DNA of 64,000 nt, taken from NCBI GenBank assembly GCA_029261855.1, contig JAJDAN010000088.1, positions 62,001-126,000 of the forward strand. Direction: 5' to 3'. Below the pieces are notes generated by a model. That model worked only from the letters and a program-made list of their open reading frames with translations. It ran no database searches and had not been told where the DNA came from. The stretch's first letter is position 1. Each line of letters opens with the position of its first letter. The stretch comes from Deltaproteobacteria bacterium (GTDB lineage: Bacteria > Myxococcota_A > UBA9160 > UBA4427). The translations under genes were made by a program, and so were the position numbers. Below, piece after piece: positions 45,173-53,099 of this stretch.

Positions 45173-47263
45173 ATGACGACCCGCAACGGGTCAGGCTACG
45201 CACGCTACAGCTGCGCGCTCCTGCTGCTTGCTTGCGTGCTGGTGGTGTCGACGGTGGACGCGCTTCTTCTGGAGGCGTCGCAGACCTTCTTTACGGCCGG
45301 CTTCAACGGCGTCTACATCCAGGGTCCCGGGGCATTGCTGGCGTTCGCGCTGCTCAGCGCGGTTGCCGACGCCTGCCTCGTCGTGGGGTTGTGGGCGCTC
45401 GCGCTCGCCTGGCTCTCCCGGCGCCGCTGGACCGTGATGCAGAAGCTCGCGTCGGCGGCCCTCTTCTCACTGACGGTTCCACTCGGCATCGACTTCGTCT
45501 TCTACCAGGTGGGCGCAGTGCTCGGCCGGATGGCGTCGATCCCCATCCTGTGGGAGGTGTCCGGGGGCGGCTTCCAGCTGATGCTGTCCCAGGCGGCATT
45601 GCACGCGGTACCCCTGGCCATCGTGCTCGCATGCGCGGGCCTGGCGGGGGCGGGAGCGGTCTGGGGGATCGGCCGACTGCAACGCGCGACGGGTTGGGGA
45701 AGCGACGCAACGGTCCCCACACCGCGACGACTGTGGCTGGGATTCGGCGCTCTGCTCGTGGGCGCCGTCGTCGCCATCGTATCGGCCGACCGCATCGAGC
45801 CGCGCCTGAGCGTCGGCCTCGGGCCGAAGCCCAGTGTCCGACTGCTGACGGGAGTCGTCCGGCTCGTCACGGACATCGACCGAGACGGCTTCGGCTTGTT
45901 GTCGCGACCGCGAGACCCGGCGCCGTTCGACGGGTCCCGGCATGCCTTCGCGCTCGACGTGCGAGCGAACGGCGTCGACGAGAACGGCTTCGCCGGCGAT
46001 CTCCCCGCCGACGTCCGCGCGCCCGCAACCGTCGTACCCGAAGGCATCGACGCTGCGGGGCAGCGGCGTCCGGACGTGCTGGTCATCTATCTCGAGAGCT
46101 TTCGCGCCGACCGCCTTGGCCGCAGCCGCAACGGCCACGAGATCACGCCCTTCTTCAACGAGCTGGCTCGCGAAGGCGCGAGCAGCGAGCGCGCCTTCGT
46201 CCACAGCCCCTACACGATCTGGTCCCGGGCACAGCTGTTTGGGGGTCGCATCGACCCGTACGACGGGCAAGACACCTGGATCGACGACTTCAAGGCGCTC
46301 GGGTACACGGTCGCCCACTTCTCGGGCCAGGACGATTCCTTCGGCGACAGCGTCGCCCTGCTCGGGCTCGACCGGGTCGATCACTTCTACGACGCGCGGC
46401 AGGACGCGGACAGGAGGACCTCGCGCGGCAACAGCGCGGGCAGCCTGCAGATATCATGGAAGGTCCTGCTCGAACGGGTCGACGCCTACCTGACCGACTA
46501 TTCCCAGGAACAGGCCCGGAACCCGACCGGAACGCCGCTGTTCCTCTACGTCAATCTGGTCGACACCCATTTCCCCTACACCCACGAAGAGCTCGACGAC
46601 CTGCTCGGCGTATCCCCCCTCTCGCGCTACGACATCAAGGCCAAGAACGCCGAGGGCGTCCGAGCCACCTACGACAACACGGCGGCAAACGTCGACCTCG
46701 CCGCACGGCGGATCGTCGAACGCTTCCGCGAGGCGACCGGCGGCCGCGACCACGCCATTCTCGTCACGTCGGATCACGGGCAGGCGCTGTTCGAGAACGA
46801 CCTCCTGGGACACGGCCAGTCGCTCACCGCGGACCAGACCCGGGCGCCGTTCATCCTGTGGGGCGTCGGGGGTGACTGGCCCGAGCCCCTCGGCATCGCG
46901 GACGTCCGCGGCCTGCTCCAACGGAATCTCTTCGAGGTGCCCGCCCTTGAGGAGAAAGGGTCGACGCCGCCGCGCGCCCGATTCAACCTCGATCCGAGTC
47001 GAGCGGTCTTCCATTTCATGGCCCAGATCCGGCACCCGCACATCATCGGCCTGCGCTCTGCAGGCGGGCTCGTCAGCTATCACCTGGATCGTGAAGCGTT
47101 GGACCTGTACGGGCCGGACGACGCGCAACGCGAGGTCCCCGCCGAGGATCGGCGGCGCGCCTTCGACGAGCTGATCTGGTCCTGGGAATCCCTGCGCGAG
47201 CAGGTCGACGGCGACGCAGAACGCCGCGACGAGCGCAGCCGGAAGCGACCCGGCGCCGCTTGA
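45173..47263 (+). CDS. Membrane-anchored sulfatase-superfamily (LtaS/phosphoglycerol-transferase-like) enzyme
   Basis: About 696 residues. Five membrane helices occupy the first 220 residues, then a sulfatase-fold domain with VLVIYLESFRADRLG (metal-binding acid), PYTIWSRAQLFGG (a Thr where sulfatases hold Cys or Ser of the CxPxR motif), LVDTHFPY and TSDHGQALFENDLLGHG. A threonine nucleophile is typical of lipoteichoic acid synthase and phosphoethanolamine transferases, so it may move a phospho-group onto an envelope glycan rather than remove sulfate. ATG 45173 is chosen because it starts the first helix; upstream sequence in frame is antisense to the GT39-like gene. Confidence 0.8.
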   Translation: MTTRNGSGYARYSCALLLLACVLVVSTVDALLLEASQTFFTAGFNGVYIQGPGALLAFALLSAVADACLVVGLWALALAWLSRRRWTVMQKLASAALFSLTVPLGIDFVFYQVGAVLGRMASIPILWEVSGGGFQLMLSQAALHAVPLAIVLACAGLAGAGAVWGIGRLQRATGWGSDATVPTPRRLWLGFGALLVGAVVAIVSADRIEPRLSVGLGPKPSVRLLTGVVRLVTDIDRDGFGLLSRPRDPAPFDGSRHAFALDVRANGVDENGFAGDLPADVRAPATVVPEGIDAAGQRRPDVLVIYLESFRADRLGRSRNGHEITPFFNELAREGASSERAFVHSPYTIWSRAQLFGGRIDPYDGQDTWIDDFKALGYTVAHFSGQDDSFGDSVALLGLDRVDHFYDARQDADRRTSRGNSAGSLQISWKVLLERVDAYLTDYSQEQARNPTGTPLFLYVNLVDTHFPYTHEELDDLLGVSPLSRYDIKAKNAEGVRATYDNTAANVDLAARRIVERFREATGGRDHAILVTSDHGQALFENDLLGHGQSLTADQTRAPFILWGVGGDWPEPLGIADVRGLLQRNLFEVPALEEKGSTPPRARFNLDPSRAVFHFMAQIRHPHIIGLRSAGGLVSYHLDREALDLYGPDDAQREVPAEDRRRAFDELIWSWESLREQVDGDAERRDERSRKRPGAA

Positions 47264-47312
47264 ACGATACGATGCGCGCGGGACGCACTCCCCCCGAACG
47301 GAGGACGATGCA

Positions 47313-47882
47313 TTGAAGCCGGGATCCATTCTCGCGCCGCTACTCGCGGCCGGGGTCGTCATGGCCCTGTCAGGGACCGCGGTCGCGCAGATCCGGATGA
47401 CGAGGCTCGACGAGGTCACCCACGAGGTAACCGTCAAGAACTTCGGGCCGGGGGAAGTGGACGTCAGCAGCTACCAGATGTGTCGATCGCCCGGGACCTA
47501 CCAGGCGCTCTCGGCGCTCACCCTCCTCGAGGGCGACTTCGACCTGTCCCCGGGCGAAGAGGTGAGCTTCGTCTACGACTTCATCGTGTCGTCGGGCACC
47601 GGAATCGGGATCTATTCCGGGACTGGCTTCGGCGACCCCGCTGATATGGCGGACTACATGCAGTACAAGGGCGTCGCCGGTTTCCGCGAGGACATAGCCG
47701 TGCTCGCCGGCTTGTGGACCGCCGGCGAGTTCGCCGCAGGCGACAGCGGCCCGTACCTCTACACCGGCGATGGCATCGACGACAACGGCGCGTCGTTCTG
47801 GGTGCCCGAGCCCAGCGCCACGCTCCTCGGCGCCGCGGCCCTCGGCGTCATCGGGTGGCGGAAGCGCGCGCGGCGGCGGTAG
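47313..47882 (+). CDS. PEP-CTERM protein with lamin-tail-like domain
   Basis: A 189-residue secreted protein. Signal peptide (LLAAGVVMALSGTAVA, cut before Q), a beta-rich middle (HEVTVKNFGPGEVDVSSYQM, FDLSPGEEVSFVYDF) that resembles a lamin tail domain, and a PEP-CTERM sorting tail: VPEPSATLLGAAALG, a hydrophobic helix, then an Arg-rich end. Exosortase cuts such tails. TTG 47313 is eight bases after GGAGG. An ATG at 47308 is out of frame and is followed at once by CAT TGA, whose stop overlaps the TTG. The exosortase gene is 1.8 kb downstream. Confidence 0.85.
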   Translation: MKPGSILAPLLAAGVVMALSGTAVAQIRMTRLDEVTHEVTVKNFGPGEVDVSSYQMCRSPGTYQALSALTLLEGDFDLSPGEEVSFVYDFIVSSGTGIGIYSGTGFGDPADMADYMQYKGVAGFREDIAVLAGLWTAGEFAAGDSGPYLYTGDGIDDNGASFWVPEPSATLLGAAALGVIGWRKRARRR

Positions 47883-47935
47883 CGACGCGCGGAAGAGGCG
47901 GCGCGCCAGGCTACCCGACCGCAAGTCGTGCAATC

Positions 47936-49504
47936 ATGTCCGCGATGAAGGCATTGTTCCAGCTAAAGGCTTTGTTCCCGCTAAAGGCTTTGCACCCGCT
48001 AAAGGCTTCGTTCCCGCTCTGCGTCACGCTGCTGCTCACGGCCTGCTCGCCGACCGGAAGTGGCGAGTCCCTTCGCGACATCGCCCGCGAGAAGAGCGCT
48101 CGCTACGCGGACTCCGCTTCGAACGAAGCGTTCCTGCGCGACGTCGAAGACGTCTACGCGCGCTACGCCCTGCCACCCGGGGGCATGTCGCTGCCGGAAT
48201 CCGTCGGGGTCGCCATCGAGGGATTCGTCGGCCGCGTCCTCGACGATGCATCTGCGGCAGGGACCGAGGGCGGCGACTCCGAGATCCGCCAGGTCGACAT
48301 CGCAGCGGCCTTGGAGTCCGCGCTCCCCTCCGAGCCCAGCCCGCAGGACGAGCTGACCTTCTTTCCGCGACTCGCCGAACCGGACCGTGTCGCGATCTCG
48401 GCCTCCGACGTCGAGTCGTTTCGCGCTCACGGGATGGCCTGGCGGTTGCTCGACGTCATGCTCGACGGGGAGGACCCGTCGCAGACGCATCCGGATCCGC
48501 TCCATCACCACCGGTCGCGGACGCTGGACATCGAACCGGCCGCAGCCGACCTGCTGGCCGAGGCTGTATCTCGCTACGCGGTGCTGCTGCTTCGCATCGC
48601 CGGCCAGCGCGCGGGGGTCGACGAGACCACCTCGTTCTTCGATCGTCGGCAGGTCGTCGCCGCCGCGGCCGAGATCCGCCGCCGCGCGTCGGCGCATTCC
48701 CCGGCGGTCGAAGTCGAAGTCGCGCCCGGCGGGCCTGGGATCTCGAGCCGAGACCGGCGCTACTACGCCGTCTGGGGAATCGATCCGGACGACGCCGAGC
48801 TCCACTATCGGTACGGCAGCGCCCTCGTCCGGGAGGGGCATGCGGAGCTCGCACGGCCTGCCTTCGAGCGCACGTTGTTGCTGGCCCCGGGGCACGTCCC
48901 CGCCAACTTCGGACTCGGCGAGATCAGTCTGCTCGAGAACGACGGTGAGGCGGCGCTCGCGCACTTCGAGGCCGTACTGGCTGGAGAGCCGGGCCAGTTC
49001 ACGGCGAGCGCCCATACGCGCGTGGGTCGCATCCTCGGCCGCGCGGGCCGGGGCGACGAGGCACTCGCGCACTTCCAGCAGTCGGTCGCGCTCAACAGCG
49101 ACCAGCCCGAAGCGCGCTTCAACCTCGGGATTTCCCTGAAGCGGCACGACCGCCTGGAAGAGGCTGCCGTCCAGTTCGCAAAGGCCGTCGAGCTGGATCC
49201 CGACTTCACCCCCGCCCGCCGACAGCTGGGACAGATGCTTGCCAGGCTGGAGCGCTGGGAAGAGGCCATCCCCCACTACGAGTACCTCATCGAAGCGAAC
49301 CGGGAGGATCCGGTCGCCCTCTACGAACTCGCCGAGGCGGTCGAGGCTCTCGGTGATTCGACCTCCGCGCGGCAGATCTTCGAGCAGTCCCTGATCGTCG
49401 CGCGACGACATCCGCGCTACTCGAAGATGGCCCTCGACCTCGAGAAGAAGCTGACCGGCAACGCACCGGAAGCCGAAGTGCGGCCGGGCGCTGCGAACCG
49501 CTGA
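47936..49504 (+). CDS. TPR-repeat lipoprotein with repeated signal peptide
   Basis: About 522 residues. The signal peptide is made of four copies of an 18-base unit ending in LLLTACSP, a lipobox, so it is lipid-anchored. Residues 30-260 are charged and predicted helical. From about 265 there are five to six tetratricopeptide repeats (AELHYRYGSALVREGHAELA, ARFNLGISLKRHDRLEEAA, PVALYELAEAVEALGDSTSA). It is probably a scaffold for envelope proteins. ATG 47936 or 47945 starts the frame. It lies between a PEP-CTERM gene and the exosortase gene on the same strand, which suggests a link with that system. Confidence 0.82.
   Translation: MSAMKALFQLKALFPLKALHPLKASFPLCVTLLLTACSPTGSGESLRDIAREKSARYADSASNEAFLRDVEDVYARYALPPGGMSLPESVGVAIEGFVGRVLDDASAAGTEGGDSEIRQVDIAAALESALPSEPSPQDELTFFPRLAEPDRVAISASDVESFRAHGMAWRLLDVMLDGEDPSQTHPDPLHHHRSRTLDIEPAAADLLAEAVSRYAVLLLRIAGQRAGVDETTSFFDRRQVVAAAAEIRRRASAHSPAVEVEVAPGGPGISSRDRRYYAVWGIDPDDAELHYRYGSALVREGHAELARPAFERTLLLAPGHVPANFGLGEISLLENDGEAALAHFEAVLAGEPGQFTASAHTRVGRILGRAGRGDEALAHFQQSVALNSDQPEARFNLGISLKRHDRLEEAAVQFAKAVELDPDFTPARRQLGQMLARLERWEEAIPHYEYLIEANREDPVALYELAEAVEALGDSTSARQIFEQSLIVARRHPRYSKMALDLEKKLTGNAPEAEVRPGAANR
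47948..48019 (+). repeat. Four tandem 18-base repeats in a signal peptide
   Basis: Four head-to-tail copies of about AAGGCTTTGTTCCCGCTA, differing at a few positions, encode hexads of the form K-A-[LS]-[FH]-[PQ]-L at the start of the TPR lipoprotein. The length is a multiple of three, so copy-number change would keep the frame. Confidence 0.85.
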
Positions 49505-49633
49505 GTCTGGCTGGGTTCGGCTGAAGACGGCTGACGGCGACTCAAGGCGGCTTCAGGCGAGCTCATTCGGAACCCGCGCGGGCGAGCGATCCTCTAGACT
49601 GCTCACCCCCGGCTCCGCCGTCGATCGGTTGCG

Positions 49634-51274
49634 ATGGCTGGATTTCGTCGCATCGACGGCGAGAATGGACCGAGCCACTTGAGCGAGCACCGCCCGCACC
49701 TGCGTATCGCCCTGCCGACCGCGGCCCTCGCGGTGGCCACCGTCGTAGCCCTGGGCTTCGCCTACCGCGACCTTCTGACCTTCGGCACCCGGTACTCCGT
49801 CGAGAGCGGGGTCGAGTACTGGCTGCTCGCGCCGAACGACCGGGCGCCGCTGCTGGTTCTGGGCCTGACCGCCTGGCTCGCCTACCGGCGCTACCCGCGT
49901 CTTCGAGCGCTTCCCCCCGGCGCCGGGCCGTCCTGGCTCGTCTGGCTCCTCGGTGCCCTGGGCTTCTCGATCCTCGCCTGGTCGGTCCACGTCCACGCTG
50001 CCGACCTGTCCGCGCTCTCGCTGATGGCCGTCTCCTCGGCGCTGCTGATCCGCGGCTGGGGGCTCGCGGGTCTGCGGGCCATGTGGCTCCCGGTGGCCTT
50101 TCTGCTGTTCGCGATCCCGATCCCGGCTCCGCTACTGGTGCGGATCCTCTGGGATCTGCGGTTGCTGACGGCCGACTACACGGGATGGCTCCTCTATATG
50201 ATCGGGTCGCCCGCACTCGTGTCCGGCGACCAGATCCTGCGTCCCGAGCAGGCCTTCCAGGTCATCGAGGGGTGCAGCGGGCTGCGGTCGATGGAGACGC
50301 TCACCATGCTGGTGGTGCTGCTGATCGACGCCTTCAAGCGACGGGGGTGGCACGCCGGGCTGCTGCTGCTGTGTGCCCCGCTCGTCGCCCTGGCGCTCAA
50401 CGGGGTCCGGGTTCTGACCCTGGTCCTGAACCCGCATTCGGAGATCGTCGCGATCCACAGCCTGCAGGGGATCGCGATCCTGCTCGTGGGGCTGCTCGTC
50501 GTCTACGCGATCGACGGGTTCCTCGCCCGCGTTCCGAAGCTCGCCCCGCAGCCCCATTCCGAGGGCCAGCACATCTCCGGCGGAAACCGGATCCCCGGAC
50601 CGGCGCTCCTGCGAATCGCCCTGGTGGTCGCAGTTGGGCTGGCCACGGTCCGCATCGCGACACCCGTCTGGACGGCCCCTCGTCCGCCCAGATCCCTCGT
50701 CGAGGCGATCGACCGACAGCTCGAGGAGTACGAGTGGGAACCGATCCCGACGGACAACTACTTCAGCGGGCGGGTGGCGTTCCGGGAGTCGATCCACCGC
50801 CGCTACTCCAAGCCCCGAGCCGCCAGCGGAGGGAACTACGGGGCGGGAATCGAGGTTTTCGTCGGGAGTGCTGACCTGCGCGATCGGCGCACGAGCATCC
50901 TGTCGCCCACCAACAACCGGCCGGGCAGCGGCTGGACGGCCCGGGAAGAGCGGATGGTCCGGCTTTCCCCGCAGGGACCCAAAGTCCTCGAGCTGGTCCT
51001 CCAGAAGGGCCATGAGCGGAGCGCCACCTATACCTGGTACGTGGGGTCCCGAGGGCTCGCGGAGGAGACCCTCCGGAACTTCCTCGGACTCGAACGCAGC
51101 GCCTTCGGCCGGGCTGAGCCGATCATCGTGGCCCGTCTGACGATGCCCATGACGACCGGGAGATCCGATGCCGCCCAGCGGCGCCTCCAGGCGATGTACG
51201 ACGAGCTGACCCCTGTGCTCTCGACACAGCTTGCGCACGCCCCGGCGCCCGGCGGGGACTCCCCTGGAACCTGA
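49634..51274 (+). CDS. Exosortase fused to EpsI-type C-terminal domain
   Basis: A 546-residue protein. The first 315 residues are an exosortase with about eight helices. Cys214 in VIEGCSGLRSM, Arg259 in ALNGVRVLT and His275 in AIHSLQG form the Cys-Arg-His active site that cuts C-terminal sorting signals. From about 330 a single helix leads into an EpsI-like periplasmic domain (DUF3485; NYFSGRVAFRES, TYTWYVGSRG). Usually EpsI is a separate gene, though fused forms are known, for example in the XrtD group. The PEP-CTERM tails next to it are VPEPS and VPEPT. Start ATG 49634 precedes the first helix. Confidence 0.92.
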   Translation: MAGFRRIDGENGPSHLSEHRPHLRIALPTAALAVATVVALGFAYRDLLTFGTRYSVESGVEYWLLAPNDRAPLLVLGLTAWLAYRRYPRLRALPPGAGPSWLVWLLGALGFSILAWSVHVHAADLSALSLMAVSSALLIRGWGLAGLRAMWLPVAFLLFAIPIPAPLLVRILWDLRLLTADYTGWLLYMIGSPALVSGDQILRPEQAFQVIEGCSGLRSMETLTMLVVLLIDAFKRRGWHAGLLLLCAPLVALALNGVRVLTLVLNPHSEIVAIHSLQGIAILLVGLLVVYAIDGFLARVPKLAPQPHSEGQHISGGNRIPGPALLRIALVVAVGLATVRIATPVWTAPRPPRSLVEAIDRQLEEYEWEPIPTDNYFSGRVAFRESIHRRYSKPRAASGGNYGAGIEVFVGSADLRDRRTSILSPTNNRPGSGWTAREERMVRLSPQGPKVLELVLQKGHERSATYTWYVGSRGLAEETLRNFLGLERSAFGRAEPIIVARLTMPMTTGRSDAAQRRLQAMYDELTPVLSTQLAHAPAPGGDSPGT

Positions 51275-51556
51275 TTCCACCCAGTGGGCGCCACGCCGGG
51301 GGCGGCCTGAGAGCGCCTGCGGGGCACATCTGCATGCTCGTTACCGACTTTTCCCAAATCGAGAAAAAGTGTTCCCTGCTCGTGTCGGCGAAAGATCTGC
51401 GCTTTCTAGACAAATCAGGCACTTAGATCACCTCAGACCCTCGGCACGTCCATTGCAGTCATGTAGCTGCGGAGCCTTGGGCTCCCCGCCTGGCGGGGGG
51501 TAGTTTCGGCGGGGCACTTGCGCGGCGAACGAGGGTTTTGAGCACCAAATTTTTGA

Positions 51557-51584
51557 TTGACGCTGGTGGAATGCAGCTGATAAG
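51557..51584 (+). promoter_or_regulatory. Candidate sigma-70-like promoter
   Basis: TTGACG at 51557-51562 and GATAAG at 51579-51584 are 16 bases apart, a tolerable but weak match to -35 and -10 boxes, in the AT-rich part of the gap before the gene at 51699. It would give a leader of about 110 bases. Found by eye only. Confidence 0.2.
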
Positions 51585-51656
51585 ACGGAGACTGGAAGAT
51601 TCAGTGTCAGCCGTCAGCTCGACTGTCTAGGCTGCTAGGGTCGATCGAAATCAGAA

Positions 51657-51671
51657 ACGTCAGTGTGACGT
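51657..51671. promoter_or_regulatory. 6-3-6 inverted repeat before the calcium-binding protein gene
   Basis: ACGTCA and TGACGT flank GTG, a perfect dyad. It ends 27 bases before the ATG at 51699, so it would sit in the leader RNA or serve as an operator. A dyad of the same shape but different bases lies before the next gene. Confidence 0.45.
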
Positions 51672-51698
51672 GAGCGATATCAAAGGAGAAAGCAGAAG

Positions 51699-52127
51699 AT
51701 GATGCGAAATCTTATCGTGCTGGGCTGTGCCGGGCTGCTCGCGTTCGGGCTCTCCCTCAGCAGCTTCGCCGGGTCCCCTGTGGACACGGACAGCGATGGC
51801 GTGGTCGATACGGCCGACAACTGCACGGTCGTTCCCAACGGCCCGGCACTCGCCACCGGTTCCTGCGATTCGCAGGAAGACGGCAACTTCAACGGCTACG
51901 GAAACCCCTGCGACACGGACACGAATCAGGACGGTGCCACCGGTCTCGATGATGTCGGCGACACCTTCGACCAGGCCGTGATTGCGGGAACGGATCCGAA
52001 CTTCGATTTCAACTGCGACGGCGCGACCGGTCTCGACGATGTCGGCACGGTCTTCGACGACGCGGTAATCGCAGCAGTTCCCGGCCCCTCGGGCCTGGCG
52101 TGCGCGGGCACGGTTCCCTGCCCGTAG
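51699..52127 (+). CDS. Secreted calcium-binding repeat protein (thrombospondin-3/dockerin-like)
   Basis: A 142-residue exported protein. Signal peptide (LIVLGCAGLLAFGLSLSSFA), then a thrombospondin type 3 motif (DTDSDGVVDTADNCTVVPNG) and two copies of a 19-residue unit (DGATGLDDVG followed by x-x-FDxAVIA) that looks like EF-hand or dockerin loops. The cysteines are likely disulfide-bonded. It has no PEP-CTERM tail although it lies between the exosortase and a PEP-CTERM gene. AAAGGAGA precedes the ATG. Likely a calcium-stabilised surface or matrix protein. Confidence 0.82.
   Translation: MMRNLIVLGCAGLLAFGLSLSSFAGSPVDTDSDGVVDTADNCTVVPNGPALATGSCDSQEDGNFNGYGNPCDTDTNQDGATGLDDVGDTFDQAVIAGTDPNFDFNCDGATGLDDVGTVFDDAVIAAVPGPSGLACAGTVPCP
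51930..52073 (+). repeat. Duplicated 57-base coding repeat
   Basis: Bases 51930-51986 and 52017-52073 encode nearly the same 19 residues (DGATGLDDVG...FDxAVIA) with a 30-base linker. It is an internal duplication of a calcium-loop unit in the secreted protein. Confidence 0.8.
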
Positions 52128-52144
52128 GACGTAGAACTTTCGTC

Positions 52145-52170
52145 GAACCCGGCCCGGTTGGGCCGGGTTC
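52145..52170. terminator. Strong hairpin after the calcium-binding protein gene, no T-run
   Basis: An eleven-base perfect stem (GAACCCGGCCC / GGGCCGGGTTC) with a GGTT loop lies 18 bases after the stop codon. There is no run of T after it, so it is either an RNA-stabilising stem or a weak terminator between two secreted-protein genes. Confidence 0.5.
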
Positions 52171-52201
52171 AGCAAGATCGTGGTTTCAAGCAAGTCTGAC
52201 A

Positions 52202-52216
52202 TTGTGCTGTGCACAA
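52202..52216. promoter_or_regulatory. 6-3-6 inverted repeat before the PEP-CTERM gene
   Basis: TTGTGC and GCACAA flank TGT, a perfect dyad ending 28 bases before the ATG at 52245. Its shape and distance match the dyad at 51657-51671 before the previous gene. Confidence 0.45.
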
Positions 52217-52244
52217 CAAGAAAGACCTTAAGGAGAACATTGGG

Positions 52245-52961
52245 ATGCGGATTCTGATTACCAACCTGCTTGCTGTGGCAGCTCTGCTGTTCGGTGCGAC
52301 CAGCGCAAGCGCATTTTTCGACATCAACATGCAGGTGCGACCGGGCTCGGACAACAGTGACCTTGCCTCGCTCGTCACCAGCGACACCGTTACCGTGGAC
52401 GTGTTCTTCGGTACCGACGTCCCGGGCATGCAGCAGCTTGCCATCGGTATCGTGACGCCGGACAACGTGTCGTACGATCAGGGGGCCTCCGAGGCTCTCG
52501 CGATCATCTACCCCGCACCGGGACCGGCCTACACGACGACCGGTGCACAGACCGGTTACCTGCTCTACGGGTCTGCCACGGTGGGCATGAGCAATACCGC
52601 GCTGTATCAGGTGCAGGCCGCACCGATCTCGTGGCCGACGCCTGATCCGGGCACCAACAAGACGAACATCAACTTCCAGGTCTCGAGCCTCCTTTCGCCC
52701 ACGTCGGCGACGGGAGCCGGGATCTGGGTTGCTTCGCTCGTCTTCCACATCGACAGTGCCATCGAAGCCGGTGAGATCGCGATTCAGATCTCGGGCCTCG
52801 GTTCCGTGCTGCGCGCCAACGACGTGGTCGCCCTCCCGGGCGATGTCGACACCAGCGCACCGCTGCTGCTCACGGGCGTTCCGGTTCCGGAGCCCACGAC
52901 GGCCGCAATGCTCGGTCTCGGCCTGCTCGGCCTCGCGATCGCCGGTCGCAACCGCCGCTAG
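52245..52961 (+). CDS. PEP-CTERM sorted secreted protein
   Basis: A 238-residue protein with a signal peptide (LLAVAALLFGATSASA before F), a beta-rich body (VTVDVFFGTDVPGMQQLAIG, AGIWVASLVFHID) and a PEP-CTERM tail: VPVPEPTTAAMLGLGLLGLA, then RNRR at the very end. The tail is a normal exosortase substrate, and the fused exosortase lies 1 kb upstream. AAGGAG precedes ATG 52245; the earlier in-frame GTG 52209 lies inside the dyad and is unlikely. A terminator follows. Function unknown; such proteins often stay with the biofilm matrix. Confidence 0.88.
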   Translation: MRILITNLLAVAALLFGATSASAFFDINMQVRPGSDNSDLASLVTSDTVTVDVFFGTDVPGMQQLAIGIVTPDNVSYDQGASEALAIIYPAPGPAYTTTGAQTGYLLYGSATVGMSNTALYQVQAAPISWPTPDPGTNKTNINFQVSSLLSPTSATGAGIWVASLVFHIDSAIEAGEIAIQISGLGSVLRANDVVALPGDVDTSAPLLLTGVPVPEPTTAAMLGLGLLGLAIAGRNRR

Positions 52962-53010
52962 GCAGCAACCGTCAGCGAGTCAGGATCGCCTCTGGCGATT
53001 CGAATGTTGA

Positions 53011-53041
53011 AGCGCCCCGGACCTCGGTCCGGGGCGCTTTT
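53011..53041 (+). terminator. Rho-independent terminator
   Basis: A 13-base perfect stem (AGCGCCCCGGACC / GGTCCGGGGCGCT) with a two-base apex is followed by TTTT. It lies about 50 bases after the PEP-CTERM gene and should end its transcript. Confidence 0.85.
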
Positions 53042-53099
53042 ACATTCGGCTCTCCACAACCCCGCCCCAAGCGGTCTCGAGGGCGTACAATCCGCAGCC

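Larger units (their letters stand above)
51275..51698. other. Long AT-richer intergenic region with hairpins
   Basis: No gene is recognised in this 424-base gap. It holds an imperfect inverted repeat ACTTTTC/GAAAAAGT at 51347-51370, a strong hairpin (CCCCGC/GCGGGG with three-base loop) at about 51484-51498 that may end exosortase transcription although no T-run follows directly, and a 6-3-6 dyad near the next start. It is noticeably AT-richer than the surrounding genes and probably carries the promoter of the calcium-binding protein gene. Confidence 0.55.

Noticed and set aside
51275-52244. Search for sigma-54 (-24/-12) promoters before the secreted-protein genes
   Set aside because: PEP-CTERM genes are sometimes sigma-54 dependent, but no TGGCAC-N5-TTGC match was found; GGGGCACTTGCG has the wrong spacing.
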